A stretch of DNA of 56,685 nt from Chlorobiaceae bacterium (GCA_012972825.1 JABDHL010000036.1:1-56685); one strand, 5' to 3'; shown: positions 8,340-17,755, numbered from the stretch's first letter. Program-made: numbers and translations. The notes: generated by a model from the letters alone, not told the origin.

Positions 8340-8504
8340 TATCTCTATACTGAAAAAACAGCTGTAATAATCTCCATTGGAATTTCACCCCCTTCTCGGA
8401 GTTTCGCTTGGATTCGGAGATTGAATTATATTGCCCTATACTTGAATGGTGATTTATAAAGAACGATTGCAGCGTTGAACTGATAACCGATAATTCCTTC
8501 CTTC

Positions 8505-9167
8505 ATGGACGCATTCTGGCTTTCGCTTGTCATGATTTTTATTGCCGAGCTTGGCGATAAAACCCAGCTTGTTGCCCTGACGCTTGCAACCTGCTACAAT
8601 TCCTGGGTTGTTTTGTGGGGGATTTTCTGGGCCACCTTAGCTATTCATGTTTTTTCAGCCGGCATAGGCTGGTTTATCGGAGACAAACTGCCTACAGAAT
8701 GGATAAAGTTTGTTGCGGGTATTGCCTTTATAGCGTTTGGTTTCTGGACACTCAGAGGCGATCATCTTGATGAAGACGAGAAGAGCTGTAAAACCACAGT
8801 GCACCCTTTCTGGCTCGTCTTTTCAACCTTCTTCATGGCAGAGCTTGGTGACAAGACCATGCTCTCCACCATTACCCTGGCGTCAACGCATCCGTTTCTG
8901 CCAGTCTGGATAGGATCAACCATAGGCATGGTGATTTCGGATGGACTAGCTATCATAGCAGGAAAGATGCTCGGAGCCAAACTGCCCGAAAAAGCCATAA
9001 AAACAGGGGCATCAGGCATATTTTTTCTTTTCGGCATCTTCAGCATGTACGAAGGTGGCTCCAAATTCGCACTTTTTATATGGGGGATTGCAGTAGCGAT
9101 TGTAGCTCTCACAGGCTACTTTTTTCTTCGCAAACCGCATGGGAAGATGGGTGGTCAACATTCATAA
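8505..9167 (+). CDS. GDT1/TMEM165 (UPF0016) family cation exporter
   Basis: A 220-residue membrane protein with two homologous halves. Each contains the family signature E-x-G-D-K-T: ELGDKT at residues 15-20 and again at 113-118. Proteins of this family exchange Mn2+ or Ca2+ for protons across the membrane, and bacterial members are mainly manganese exporters. Six to seven membrane segments are predicted. No ribosome-binding site is obvious before the ATG. I looked upstream for a yybP-ykoY manganese riboswitch, often linked to this family, and did not find its conserved core. Downstream is a FetAB-like exporter, so this area handles metal efflux. Confidence 0.9.
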   Translation: MDAFWLSLVMIFIAELGDKTQLVALTLATCYNSWVVLWGIFWATLAIHVFSAGIGWFIGDKLPTEWIKFVAGIAFIAFGFWTLRGDHLDEDEKSCKTTVHPFWLVFSTFFMAELGDKTMLSTITLASTHPFLPVWIGSTIGMVISDGLAIIAGKMLGAKLPEKAIKTGASGIFFLFGIFSMYEGGSKFALFIWGIAVAIVALTGYFFLRKPHGKMGGQHS

Positions 9168-9242
9168 AAAAACGTAGCAACAATTGCATCGTCATGATGA
9201 AAGATTCAGACTTGGTTGATCCAACGGAGTATAATACAAACT

Positions 9243-9923
9243 GTGACTCCTCTTCTTGAAATCAGGAATCTTTCCTTTGCTTATGAGGGATCAGCTGCTC
9301 TTGTTTTTGATCGGCTCAACGTAACCGTGCAGGAGGGGGAGTTTATTCTGGTTAAAGGTCCTTCAGGAGCAGGGAAATCTACCCTGCTGCGTTTAATCTG
9401 TCGACTGAACAAGCCACAGGGAGGCTCTATTCTTTTTCAGGGCAGCGACATTACCTCTATTGCCCCGGCAAAACTGCGGAGCGTTGTCAGCTATGTTGCC
9501 CAGATACCTCAAATGATCGATGCTACGGTTGAGGAGAACCTGCTCATGCCTTTTTCCTTTGCCATCAATGCAGCTAAACCCCGCCCCGGAAAGGAAGAGC
9601 TGCATGAGATGCTGCGCAAGTTTTACCTTGGTGATGTCACTCTCGATCAATCCGCCATGAAGCTTTCGATTGGGCAGAAACAGCGCCTCGCCATTATGAG
9701 AGCCCTGTTGCAGGAACCCCTTCTTCTGCTGCTCGATGAACCCACATCCGCCCTTGATCAGGAGAGTGCATCAATGGTTTTTTCCATTATGGAACGCCTG
9801 AACACTGATGACCGTAAAACCCTCATAACGGTTACACACATCGATTTCAAGCCTGAAACCGTAACGCCTCTAACCTATACTCTTGCACATCGATCACTCC
9901 ATCTCAATGAATCAGATCATTAA
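9243..9923 (+). CDS. fetA: ABC transporter ATP-binding protein, FetA/YbbL-like
   Basis: About 226 residues from a GTG at 9243 (MTPLLEIRNLSFAYEG); a TTG at 9216 is the alternative. Walker A is GPSGAGKST, the signature region reads KLSIGQKQRLAIMRALL and Walker B is LLLLLDEPTSALD. Typical ABC ATPase length. The gene directly downstream encodes a UPF0014/FetB-like membrane subunit whose start overlaps the end of this gene by 17 bases. In E. coli the FetAB pair improves iron homeostasis, probably by iron export, under oxidative stress. The same role is inferred here from the gene pair. Confidence 0.8.
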   Translation: MTPLLEIRNLSFAYEGSAALVFDRLNVTVQEGEFILVKGPSGAGKSTLLRLICRLNKPQGGSILFQGSDITSIAPAKLRSVVSYVAQIPQMIDATVEENLLMPFSFAINAAKPRPGKEELHEMLRKFYLGDVTLDQSAMKLSIGQKQRLAIMRALLQEPLLLLLDEPTSALDQESASMVFSIMERLNTDDRKTLITVTHIDFKPETVTPLTYTLAHRSLHLNESDH

Positions 9924-10692
9924 TATCTCAACAGGTCAACTGCTGCTTGCTCTGGTATTCATCCTTATCGCACAGGCGAGTTCCTTCATCTACCATTTAG
10001 GCCTTAATCGTGATATCACTATTGGTACAATCAGGACCTTTGCCCAGCTCTTTTTGATGGGATATGTTCTGACCTTTATATTGAAAACCTCCAACTCATT
10101 CCTGGTACTGAGTGTTTTCATGGTAATGGTTGTCTCTGCCATGTTCATTATCAAGGGGAGAGTCAAGGAGAAGCAGATACCCTATATCATCCCGACATTC
10201 CTGACGATGCTCGTCAGTTATCTGGCAACTGCGATTTTTGTTTCCGGACTGATTGTCGGCATTACACCCTGGTGGGAACCCCGATACTTTATTCCTGCCG
10301 GAGGCATGGTGATTGGAAATTCAATGTCGGCGCTTGCCATCTCTCTCGAACGGCTTTTCAGGGATATGAGGCAACAGAAAGAACTGGTTGAAATGAAGCT
10401 CTCCCTTGGGGCCAATTACCGTGAAGCAAGCCTTGATATATTCAGAAATGCTGTCTCTGCCGGAATGATTCCTTCCATCAACGCTATGATGGGCGTAGGT
10501 CTTGTTTTCATTCCTGGCATGATGTCCGGCCAGATTCTTGCCGGAACGGACCCGCTCATCGCTATCCGCTATCAGATCGTCGTCATGCTGATGCTTGTTG
10601 GTTCAACAGCTGTCAGTTCCGTGGCTGTCATGCTTTTTGTCAGGCGACGTTGTTTCGGCAGCGGGGAAGAGGTTTTACTTACCCCCCTCTGA
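9907..10692 (+). CDS. fetB: UPF0014 family permease, FetB/YbbM-like
   Basis: The ATG at 9907 (MNQIINIS) gives 261 residues and overlaps the ATPase gene by 17 bases; an earlier TTG at 9883 is less likely. Seven or so membrane segments are predicted. Family signatures include LGLNRDITIGTIRTFAQLFLMGYVL near residues 28-52 and GGMVIGNSMSALAISLERL, with MIPSINAMMGVGLVFIPGMMSGQILAG in the C-terminal half. This is the membrane partner of FetA, inferred to export iron. The last 18 bases overlap the end of lgt on the other strand. Confidence 0.83.
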   Translation: MNQIINISTGQLLLALVFILIAQASSFIYHLGLNRDITIGTIRTFAQLFLMGYVLTFILKTSNSFLVLSVFMVMVVSAMFIIKGRVKEKQIPYIIPTFLTMLVSYLATAIFVSGLIVGITPWWEPRYFIPAGGMVIGNSMSALAISLERLFRDMRQQKELVEMKLSLGANYREASLDIFRNAVSAGMIPSINAMMGVGLVFIPGMMSGQILAGTDPLIAIRYQIVVMLMLVGSTAVSSVAVMLFVRRRCFGSGEEVLLTPL

Positions 10693-11529
10693 TGTTGCTG
10701 AAGCACGGGAAGCTATAAACAATAAAATTCCTCCCAACATCATGATGAAACAAAGTACCTGCCCCATTGAGAAGTTCAGGAACACAAAGCCGAGCTGGGC
10801 ATCAGGTTCTCTGAAGTATTCGATAAAAAAGCGAACAAACCCGTAGCCGAACAGGTAGAGGGCTGAAAGAAATCCAGAAAATGGAGATTTTCTGCGCAGT
10901 AGCCAGAGAATAATAAAAAGTACTATTCCTTCGAAAAATGCTTCATAGAGCTGGGAAGGATGGCGAAGCTGGTGGGTGGGAGCAAGAGGAAAATACATAC
11001 CAATTGCTGAATCAGTCACTCTTCCATAGAGTTCACCGTTGATGAAGTTACCAAGCCGACCGAAAGTATAACCGAGGGGAACGGATGGAATGAAAAGGTC
11101 AAATGTTTCAAAAAATCCGGTTTTTTTAGAACGGGTAAAGGCAAAAACTGCAATAATAACTCCGATTACAGCTCCATGATAAGACATGCCGGTTATTCCT
11201 GCGAAGCGGCATCCTCCGGGAGCGGACACCCAGGGAAGGATGCTGCCGAGGGGGTCTGCAAGAAAATCGCTCATGCCGTAAAAAAGGATATAACCCAGCC
11301 GACCGCCGGCAACCACACCGACCATAGCCCAAGTGAGGACATCGCCGATAAAAGAGCGTTCAAAAGGAAGTTTTTCAGCGTCAAGACGATACCGAGTAAG
11401 GAGATAGACGATAGCGAACGCCACAATGTACATCATGCCATACCAGCGAACAGCAAAAGCACCGGCAGAAAAGATTACGGGATTCATTTGTGACGGCAAA
11501 TTCTGCCATGAGGAAAAAAAATCAATCAT
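10675..11529 (-). CDS. lgt: Phosphatidylglycerol--prolipoprotein diacylglyceryl transferase
   Basis: A 284-residue inner-membrane enzyme that transfers diacylglycerol from phosphatidylglycerol to the lipobox cysteine of prolipoproteins, the first step of lipoprotein maturation. Signatures are AVRWYGMMYIVAF near the N-terminus, the MSYHGAVIG segment that carries the catalytic-region histidine, and the Lgt signature GRLGNFINGELYGR. Seven membrane segments are predicted, as usual. The likely lipoproteins in this window (6924, 17756, 24347) are among its substrates. It is divergent from aclB with a shared 134-bp upstream region and converges on fetB with an 18-bp overlap of the coding ends. Confidence 0.95.
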   Translation of the reverse strand: MIDFFSSWQNLPSQMNPVIFSAGAFAVRWYGMMYIVAFAIVYLLTRYRLDAEKLPFERSFIGDVLTWAMVGVVAGGRLGYILFYGMSDFLADPLGSILPWVSAPGGCRFAGITGMSYHGAVIGVIIAVFAFTRSKKTGFFETFDLFIPSVPLGYTFGRLGNFINGELYGRVTDSAIGMYFPLAPTHQLRHPSQLYEAFFEGIVLFIILWLLRRKSPFSGFLSALYLFGYGFVRFFIEYFREPDAQLGFVFLNFSMGQVLCFIMMLGGILLFIASRASATSEGGK

Positions 11530-11567
11530 AAAAACTGCTTTTGATAATTTGAGGATATAAAATTTTG

Positions 11568-11596
11568 TTGAAACTTGTATAGAATTAAAATATAGT
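11568..11596 (+). promoter_or_regulatory. Predicted promoter of aclBA
   Basis: TTGAAA at 11568-11573, a 17-base spacer, and TATAGT at 11591-11596 give a good sigma70-type match and would leave a leader of about 60 bases before the aclB ATG. No Shine-Dalgarno sequence is evident in that leader. Prediction only. Confidence 0.55.
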
Positions 11597-11663
11597 TAAC
11601 TTAAAATCTTGCACATTTCCGTGCTTCGTTTTTCTACCCATAAACATACAAATACCTAATAGT

Positions 11664-12860
11664 ATGGCTAAAATACTTGAAGGGCCGGCCATGAAGCTAT
11701 TCAACAAATGGGGCATTCCCGTGCCAAATTATGTTGTTATCATGGACCCCAACCGTCTTGAGCAGCTTGGAGAAGCTAATAAATGGTTAAGAGAATCAAA
11801 ACTCGTTGTTAAAGCTCATGAAGCAATTGGCGGGCGATTCAAGTTGGGACTGGTTAAACTTGGACTGAATCTTGATCAGGCGCTTGAAGCAGCAAAAGAG
11901 ATGATCGGGCGCGAAATTGGTACTTCGGTTGTGCGTCAGGTGATTGTTGCTGAAATGCTTGATCACGATGAAGAATATTATGTTTCCATTGCCGGAAACC
12001 GCGATGGTGCTGAACTTCTCCTTTCACATAAGGGTGGAGTGGATATCGAAGAGAACTGGGATACTGTTAAACGGCTTTTCATACCGCTTGATGAAACCCC
12101 AAGTATTGAGCGGATTACTGAGGCGGCACTTGAAGCAGGTTTCGTCGGCGAAATTGCCGAGCGTGTCGCAAAAATCACATCACGCCTTATTCTCTGTTTC
12201 GATAACGAAGATGCACAGTCGATAGAGATCAATCCGCTTGTCATACGCAAGAGTGATATGCGCTTTGCTGCCCTTGATGCGGTCATGAACGTTGATTGGG
12301 ATGCCCGTTTCCGTCATGCTGACTGGGATTTCAAACCGGTTTCAGAAATCGGACGTCCTTTCACTGAAGCTGAACAGCAGATCATGGACATCGATGCCCG
12401 CATCAAAGGATCGGTCAAATTGGTTGAAGTCCCGGGCGGCAACATTGCTCTGCTTACTGCAGGCGGTGGAGCTTCCGTGTTTTATTCTGACGCTGTGGTG
12501 GCAAGAGGTGGTTCAATTGCCAATTATGCTGAATATTCCGGTGATCCTCCGGATTGGGCAGTAGAGGCTCTTACAGAAACCATCTGCAGGCTTCCCAACA
12601 TCAAGCATATTATTGTCGGCGGAGCTATTGCCAATTTTACTGACGTTAAAGCAACATTTAACGGGATTATCAATGGATTCCGGGAAAGCAAATCAAAAGG
12701 GTACCTGGAAAATGTGAAAATCTGGGTAAGGCGAGGTGGTCCAAATGAAAATCAAGGCCTTGCTTCCATGAAAAAGCTGCAGGAAGAGGGATTTGACATT
12801 CATGTCTATGATCGCAGCATGCCTATGACCGATATCGTCGACCTTGCCTTGAATTCATAA
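11664..12860 (+). CDS. aclB: ATP-citrate lyase, beta (small) subunit
   Basis: A 398-residue subunit of the two-component ATP-citrate lyase of green sulfur bacteria, which cleaves citrate with ATP and CoA into acetyl-CoA, oxaloacetate, ADP and phosphate. This is the key reaction of the reverse TCA cycle for CO2 fixation. The N-terminal half is an ATP-grasp domain related to succinyl-CoA synthetase beta (MAKILEGPAMKLFNKWGIPVP, later SIEINPLV), followed by a citrate-binding flavodoxin-like domain (ALLTAGGGASVFYSDAV, IIVGGAIANFTDV). Length and the aclB-aclA order agree with Chlorobium. aclA follows after 59 bp on the same strand. This gene places the organism among reverse-TCA autotrophs. Confidence 0.97.
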   Translation: MAKILEGPAMKLFNKWGIPVPNYVVIMDPNRLEQLGEANKWLRESKLVVKAHEAIGGRFKLGLVKLGLNLDQALEAAKEMIGREIGTSVVRQVIVAEMLDHDEEYYVSIAGNRDGAELLLSHKGGVDIEENWDTVKRLFIPLDETPSIERITEAALEAGFVGEIAERVAKITSRLILCFDNEDAQSIEINPLVIRKSDMRFAALDAVMNVDWDARFRHADWDFKPVSEIGRPFTEAEQQIMDIDARIKGSVKLVEVPGGNIALLTAGGGASVFYSDAVVARGGSIANYAEYSGDPPDWAVEALTETICRLPNIKHIIVGGAIANFTDVKATFNGIINGFRESKSKGYLENVKIWVRRGGPNENQGLASMKKLQEEGFDIHVYDRSMPMTDIVDLALNS

Positions 12861-12919
12861 GGACGACCAGTATCGCAGGAACCCTAAGAGAAACTATCTA
12901 ACTTAAACCGGAAAGAATC

Positions 12920-14752
12920 GTGAGTATTTTAGCAAACAGGGATACACGAGCGGTCATCATTGGCGGTGTTGCTGGAGTAAATGCTGCAAGGCGGATGGCA
13001 CAGTTTGACTTTCTGATCAACCGGCCACTGACGGTGCAGGCATTTGTTTATCCACCGGAAGAAGGTCAGCAGAAAGAGATATACAGGGGCGGTGAGCTGA
13101 ACAACGTTACTGTTTATGCCTCGCTCGAAAAGGCACTTGATGAAAACCCTCAAATCAATACTGCGCTTATCTACATTGGCGCCTCAAGGGCATTTCACTC
13201 TGCCAAAGAAGCACTTGATGCCAGAGGCATCAAGCTTGTGACCATGATAACCGAAGGTGTTCCTGAAAAGGATGCCAAGCGCCTTCGCAAGTATGCACTT
13301 GAAAAAGGCAAAATTTTTAACGGACCTTCCTCAATCGGCATCATGTCGGCAGGGGAGTGTCGTCTCGGCGTTATCGGCGGTGAGTTTAAAAACCTGAAAC
13401 TTTGTAATCTCTATCGTTCCGGCTCTTTCGGCGTTATTACAAAATCAGGTGGTCTGTCCAATGAAGCCATGTGGCTTTGCGCACAGAATGGAAATGGCAT
13501 TACCTCTGCAGTAGCTATCGGGGGGGATTCGTATCCCGGTACGGACTTTGTCACATATCTTCAAATGTTCGAAAACGATCCGGAAACCAAGGCTGTCGTT
13601 ATTGTCGGCGAAGTTGGCGGTACACTTGAGGAAGAAGCCGCGGATTGGTTCGGGGCCGAAAAACGCAGGATCAAGCTGATTGCCGCCATTGGCGGTACCT
13701 GCCAGGATGTTTTGCCGCAGGGAATGAAATTCGGCCATGCCGGCGCCAAGGAAGGAAAAAAAGGCCTTGGTTCCGCACGTTCTAAAATAAACGCTCTTCG
13801 TGAGGCGGGTGCTCTTGTACCGGATACATTCGGAGGTCTGAGTAAAGCAATCAAGCAGGTTTACCTTGAACTGCAGGCAACCGGCGTGATTTTGCCGGAA
13901 CCGGAACTTGACGAGAAGCTGCTCCCAGAACTACCTCCGAGTGTCCAGGAAATCATGAAGCAGGGCGAGGTTATTGTAGAACCCCTGATTCGCACCACCA
14001 TTTCCGACGATCGTGGAGAAGAGCCTCGTTACGTTGGCTATGCAGCTTCTGAACTCTGTGAAAAAGGATATGGTATTGAGGATGTTATCGGTCTCCTCTG
14101 GAACAAGAAACTTCCAACCAAAGAAGAGTCTGAAATCATCAAGCGCATTATCATGATTTCGGCCGATCACGGTCCGGCAGTTTCCGGGGCATTCGGTTCC
14201 ATTATTGCGGCCTGCGCCGGCATCGATCTGCCACAAGCTGTTTCGGCCGGTATGACCATGATCGGACCGAGATTCGGCGGTGCGGTTACCAATGCCGGAA
14301 AATATTTCAAGTATGGCGTCAATGAGTATCCAAACGACATTCCGGGATTTCTTAACTGGATGAAGCAGAACGTCGGTCCTGTTCCAGGTATCGGCCACAG
14401 GGTGAAGAGCGTTAAAAATCCTGATAAAAGGGTGAAATATCTGGTCGAATATGTCAAAAACCAAACCACGCTTCACACACCGTGTCTTGACTATGCGCTT
14501 GAGGTAGAAAAGATCACTACATCGAAAAAGGATAATCTTATCCTTAACGTTGATGGCACAATCGGTTGTGTTCTTGTTGACCTGGATTTCCCTGAATACT
14601 CATTGAATGGTTTCTTCGTTCTGGCACGTACGATTGGTATGATTGGACACTGGATTGATCAGAACAATCAGAATGCGCGTCTTATCAGGCTTTATGACTA
14701 CCTGATCAACTATGCCGTGAAAGAGGAGCGCGAAGTGCCGGTAAAAAAGTAA
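12920..14752 (+). CDS. aclA: ATP-citrate lyase, alpha (large) subunit
   Basis: A 610-residue catalytic subunit, GTG start. The first 330 residues match succinyl-CoA synthetase alpha, and H273 in the motif GHAGA is the histidine expected to be phosphorylated. The C-terminal part is the citrate synthase-like lyase domain, with H417 (SADHGP), H493 (GIGHRVKS) and D545 (NVDGTIG) at the positions of the catalytic triad. AclA and AclB together form the active complex. The gene is the second in the operon and is followed by a strong terminator at 14797-14831, so the transcript is probably bicistronic. Confidence 0.97.
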   Translation: MSILANRDTRAVIIGGVAGVNAARRMAQFDFLINRPLTVQAFVYPPEEGQQKEIYRGGELNNVTVYASLEKALDENPQINTALIYIGASRAFHSAKEALDARGIKLVTMITEGVPEKDAKRLRKYALEKGKIFNGPSSIGIMSAGECRLGVIGGEFKNLKLCNLYRSGSFGVITKSGGLSNEAMWLCAQNGNGITSAVAIGGDSYPGTDFVTYLQMFENDPETKAVVIVGEVGGTLEEEAADWFGAEKRRIKLIAAIGGTCQDVLPQGMKFGHAGAKEGKKGLGSARSKINALREAGALVPDTFGGLSKAIKQVYLELQATGVILPEPELDEKLLPELPPSVQEIMKQGEVIVEPLIRTTISDDRGEEPRYVGYAASELCEKGYGIEDVIGLLWNKKLPTKEESEIIKRIIMISADHGPAVSGAFGSIIAACAGIDLPQAVSAGMTMIGPRFGGAVTNAGKYFKYGVNEYPNDIPGFLNWMKQNVGPVPGIGHRVKSVKNPDKRVKYLVEYVKNQTTLHTPCLDYALEVEKITTSKKDNLILNVDGTIGCVLVDLDFPEYSLNGFFVLARTIGMIGHWIDQNNQNARLIRLYDYLINYAVKEEREVPVKK

Positions 14753-14796
14753 TACCTTCAGTCGGCAGTAACGCAAGAAATCCATTGGCTTGAAAA

Positions 14797-14831
14797 AGGC
14801 AGGAATTGTGATTCCTGCCTCCTTTTTATCT
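14797..14831 (+). terminator. Rho-independent terminator of aclBA
   Basis: A perfect 10-bp stem (AGGCAGGAAT at 14797-14806 with ATTCCTGCCT at 14811-14820), TGTG loop, and a T-rich tail. It starts 45 bp after the aclA stop. Confidence 0.88.
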
Positions 14832-15112
14832 TTTGCCTTCCTCATAGTAAAATGAATGGCTGGAGAATACGATAATAACATCTTAAAATGTTTATTTTTA
14901 AATAAATAGAGCGGATTCAAAGACTTTCGGAGTGTACACTTTTTAAAATATTATCTGCATTCAGTATTTTGTTTTTGATAACTATCAATAATTACGTTAA
15001 ACTGAATTCTTAAATCAGCCAATGGTTGGCTGATAGTTACTCAAGTGATTTGTGCTTTGATTACTTGCCTGTATCTCTTTTTATCAATGCACACGTTTAC
15101 TGAGATTAAACA
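14832..15112 (+). promoter_or_regulatory. AT-rich leader region of the RRM gene with a hairpin
   Basis: There is no gene in this stretch. ATCAGCCA at 15014-15021 pairs with TGGCTGAT at 15027-15034 around a 5-base loop, about 80 bases before the RRM gene. There is no T-run, so it is not a terminator. Long leaders with structure are usual for cold-responsive RNA-binding proteins; control at the RNA level is an inference. Confidence 0.35.
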
Positions 15113-15385
15113 ATGAATATTTACATCGGCAATTTGGCTTACACTGTTTCTGAAGATGATCTTCGCGATGCGTTTTCCGAGTTCGGAGAAGTCGCAAGTG
15201 CCAGCATCATCAATGATAAGTTTTCAGGCCGTTCCAAAGGTTTTGGATTTGTTGAAATGCCTAAGGACAGTGAAGCCAGTGAAGCTATTGAGTCACTTAA
15301 TGGCAAAGAGTTGAATGGCCGTACTGTTACGGTCAATGAAGCAAAGCCACGTGAAGAGAGGGCACCAAGAAGAGATCGTTACTAA
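15113..15385 (+). CDS. RRM-domain RNA-binding protein
   Basis: A 90-residue single RNA recognition motif protein. RNP2 is IYIGNL (residues 3-8) and RNP1 is KGFGFVEM (42-49), with both aromatic positions that stack on RNA bases present. A short basic tail (REERAPRRDRY) follows the fold, as in cyanobacterial Rbp proteins and their counterparts in Chlorobi. Such proteins are thought to act as RNA chaperones, often in the cold. Monocistronic: a long leader lies upstream, and a 12-bp perfect terminator stem stands 20 bp downstream. Confidence 0.95.
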   Translation: MNIYIGNLAYTVSEDDLRDAFSEFGEVASASIINDKFSGRSKGFGFVEMPKDSEASEAIESLNGKELNGRTVTVNEAKPREERAPRRDRY

Positions 15386-15404
15386 GATTTTTGGTTTTTT
15401 TACG

Positions 15405-15440
15405 AAAAGCCAGACAGAGCGCAGGTTTTGTCTGGCTTTT
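15405..15440. terminator. Bidirectional terminator between the RRM gene and the aldo/keto reductase gene
   Basis: AAAAGCCAGACA at 15405-15416 pairs perfectly with TGTCTGGCTTTT at 15429-15440. The A-run on one side and the T-run on the other mean it can stop transcription from both convergent genes. Confidence 0.92.
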
Positions 15441-15464
15441 GCTATTTTCAGAATATTCAGACAG

Positions 15465-16469
15465 TTATCGATTAATCAGCTTCATCATGCTTTCCGGGTA
15501 ACGTTCTCCAGCTGCTGCACCCCTGGGCAAGGCTTCGATGATTTCAGCCATTTCTTCATTGCTTATCACTACAGATCCGGCGGCAATATTTTCATCAAGG
15601 TATTTCCGGTGCTTGGTACCCGGAATTGGCACAATATCATCACCCTGAGCAAGAACCCATGCTAGTGCCAACTGGCCGGCAGTAACTCCTTTCCGAATGG
15701 CAATCTTTTTGAGACGAGTTACCAATTCAAGATTTTTTGTAAAGTTTTCACCCTGAAAGCGGGGAGAATTGCGCCGGTAATCATCAATTGCAAAATCATC
15801 AGGACTTTTCAATTGCCCTGTTAGAAAGCCTCTTCCTAACGGGCTGTAGGAGACAAAACCGATACCCAGTTTGCGCAGTGCCGGAAGTACTTCTTCTTCC
15901 GGATCACGACTCCAAAGCGAGTACTCACTCTGTACAGCGCTAAGAGGATGCACCGCATGAGCTCGTTGTATTGTCCCGACACAAGCCTCTGACAGTCCTA
16001 TATAACGTACCTTACCGGCAGTAACCAGATCGGCCATGGCACCAACGGTTTCTTCAATCGGCACTTCTGCATCGACTCTGTGTTGATAATAAAGGTCAAT
16101 ATGGCTGATTCCCAGCCGCTTCAGCGAACCATCACAGGCTGAGCGGAGATATTCCGGTCTTCCACTGATGCCGATGACAGGTGCCCAACCGCCACTGGCT
16201 GATGGGCTATTTCTTATGATACCAAACTTGGTCGCAACAATAACCTGGTCGCGACGTCCCCTTATAGCCTTGCTGATCAGCTCTTCATTGGTAAAAGGCC
16301 CGTACATGTCTGAAGTATCAAGAAAGTTAACTCCTGACTCAATAGCATGATGGATTGTTGCTATCGATTCCGCTTCGTTTCGCTGACCGTAAAAATCGGA
16401 CATCCCCATGCAGCCTAATCCTTGGGCCGATACCGTTAATCCTTGAGTTCCTAATTTCCTCTGTTCCAT
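15465..16469 (-). CDS. Aldo/keto reductase
   Basis: A 334-residue NADPH-dependent oxidoreductase with the (beta/alpha)8 fold. The start at 16469 (MEQRKLG) is supported by AAAGGAG about 7 bases upstream and by the family N-terminus; a longer reading frame would add 23 unrelated residues. Catalytic residues are visible as FLDTSDMYG (Asp, Tyr), VATKFG (Lys) and LYYQHRVD (His). The C-terminal part [12 protein letters not shown] and the NADP-binding [18 protein letters not shown] match the AKR13-like group. The gene stands alone, ending at a shared terminator. Substrate unknown; these enzymes usually detoxify aldehydes. Confidence 0.93.
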   Translation of the reverse strand: MEQRKLGTQGLTVSAQGLGCMGMSDFYGQRNEAESIATIHHAIESGVNFLDTSDMYGPFTNEELISKAIRGRRDQVIVATKFGIIRNSPSASGGWAPVIGISGRPEYLRSACDGSLKRLGISHIDLYYQHRVDAEVPIEETVGAMADLVTAGKVRYIGLSEACVGTIQRAHAVHPLSAVQSEYSLWSRDPEEEVLPALRKLGIGFVSYSPLGRGFLTGQLKSPDDFAIDDYRRNSPRFQGENFTKNLELVTRLKKIAIRKGVTAGQLALAWVLAQGDDIVPIPGTKHRKYLDENIAAGSVVISNEEMAEIIEALPRGAAAGERYPESMMKLINR

Positions 16470-16780
16470 AGAAAAGCTCCTTTGCGATTTTACCGGGGAT
16501 CGCTGAATGCTGGCGATCCAACTTGTTTGAGTTTCCAAATAAATTAATCAATAGTTGTTATGATTTTAAGAAAAGTCCCTTGTTAAATAGCGGCTTTTCT
16601 TATTTTATACACTGAATAAATGTCGGTGACGGCTGCTCTGAACATTCCCTTCCAACGAATAAAGGTCAGATCCAGTTTTGATACTGCACTATCCACTGTA
16701 TTTTATGGTTCACGTTTTTGACCGAAGAGCTTCAATACGACTGTGTTCATGTTCCAAGTCTCTATAAATAGATATAATAA
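16470..16780. other. Intergenic region between divergent genes
   Basis: No gene, RNA or strong repeat seen in these 311 bases. The aldo/keto reductase ribosome-binding site (minus strand) is at the left edge. TATAAT-like bases stand immediately before the ATG at 16781, too close for a normal promoter with a leader. Confidence 0.5.
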
Positions 16781-17299
16781 ATGCGTAAAAATATACTGTT
16801 TCTAAAAAAATATTTGAAAAACCCCCAAAGTGTCGGCTCTGTAATCCCTTCTTCCGAATTTTTAGGGAAAGCTATTTTTAAATCAGTTAAAGAGCTGGAT
16901 CGGACAGCTGTTATTGAAATCGGCGCTGGAACAGGAGCAATTACACAGCACATTTCCAGCTTAAACCCCGTACTGGTTGAAATTGACAAAGAATTCTGTG
17001 CTTTGCTGCGCCAAAATTATCCAAATCTGAACATTGTCAATTCGTGTGCATTGGAGCAGTTAAAAAAGATTGATAAGCGAGTTGGCTTGGTTGTATCGAT
17101 TCCTCTCATTAACAATCCATTCAAATTATCATTCATTCCTCTTTTAAATGACCTCTATGCCAGGGGACTCTTGACCTGGTGCGTAATATTTACTTATGGT
17201 CTTAATGATCCTTTGGGGCAAGTGAATTTTGAAAGTAAAAAAAGGAAGCGCTTTGTTCTGCAGAATATTCCGCCGGCACATGTCTGGGTTTATTCATAA
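16781..17299 (+). CDS. Class I SAM-dependent methyltransferase, phospholipid N-methyltransferase-like
   Basis: A 172-residue protein. The N-terminal part FLKKYLKNPQSVGSVIPSS matches the membrane-proximal region of PmtA-type phospholipid methyltransferases. The SAM-binding motif I is VIEIGAGTGAITQ (residues about 44-56), then VEIDKEFC. The N-x-P-Y/F motif expected in rRNA adenine dimethylases is absent; the corresponding place reads VSIPLINNP. This favours a lipid or other small-molecule substrate over 16S rRNA. No ribosome-binding site is visible. The gene is not in an evident operon; tatA lies 160 bp downstream. Confidence 0.72.
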   Translation: MRKNILFLKKYLKNPQSVGSVIPSSEFLGKAIFKSVKELDRTAVIEIGAGTGAITQHISSLNPVLVEIDKEFCALLRQNYPNLNIVNSCALEQLKKIDKRVGLVVSIPLINNPFKLSFIPLLNDLYARGLLTWCVIFTYGLNDPLGQVNFESKKRKRFVLQNIPPAHVWVYS

Positions 17300-17461
17300 C
17301 TACCGGAGTTGCTGCCGAGCTGACATCGTTCAAGGCAGGGAAGAGGTTGCCTTAGCAGTGATTGCTGCAGGAAAATATCTTTTGTATTAGAACTTGAATC
17401 AATTGTATATTTAAAGAAATGCAAGAGATTTGCTGACTAATTAACGCGAGGGGAAGTTGTT

Positions 17462-17707
17462 ATGTTTGGATTGGGTGGACAAGAAATACTGCTTATTCTG
17501 TTTGTTGTCTTGTTGTTTTTTGGTCCTCAAAAATTGCCGGAACTCATGCGAGGCCTGGGTAAAGGTATGAAGGAGTTTAAAAAAGCACAAGCTGACCTTG
17601 AAGACGAGTTCCATAAAGCTGTAGAGGCCCCTGAGCCTAAAACTAAACCAGTTGAGGCGAGTGCTTCAAAAAAAGAAGAGGAAGTTTCAGCCAGTAAACA
17701 ATCGTGA
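17462..17707 (+). CDS. tatA: Sec-independent protein translocase subunit TatA/TatE
   Basis: An 81-residue protein with one N-terminal membrane segment ([18 protein letters not shown]), the hinge FGPQKLPEL, an amphipathic helix ([15 protein letters not shown]) and a charged, Lys/Glu-rich tail. TatA oligomers form the pore of the twin-arginine route that exports folded proteins such as cofactor-containing enzymes. GAGGGGAAG lies before the ATG. No tatC in this window. The lemA gene follows with a 48-bp gap from the tatA stop to the chosen lemA start. Confidence 0.95.
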   Translation: MFGLGGQEILLILFVVLLFFGPQKLPELMRGLGKGMKEFKKAQADLEDEFHKAVEAPEPKTKPVEASASKKEEEVSASKQS

Positions 17708-17755
17708 CATGGTATGGTAAACGACAATATTAAAAATAGTAAGGAGAAGATATAC

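Noticed and set aside
8340-8504. yybP-ykoY manganese riboswitch before the GDT1-family gene
   Set aside because: The conserved GGGGAGUAG-like cores are absent; only a weak AATCTCC/GGAGATT pairing exists.
16781-17299. rRNA adenine dimethyltransferase (KsgA) call
   Set aside because: The catalytic N-x-P-Y/F motif is missing and the protein is too short.
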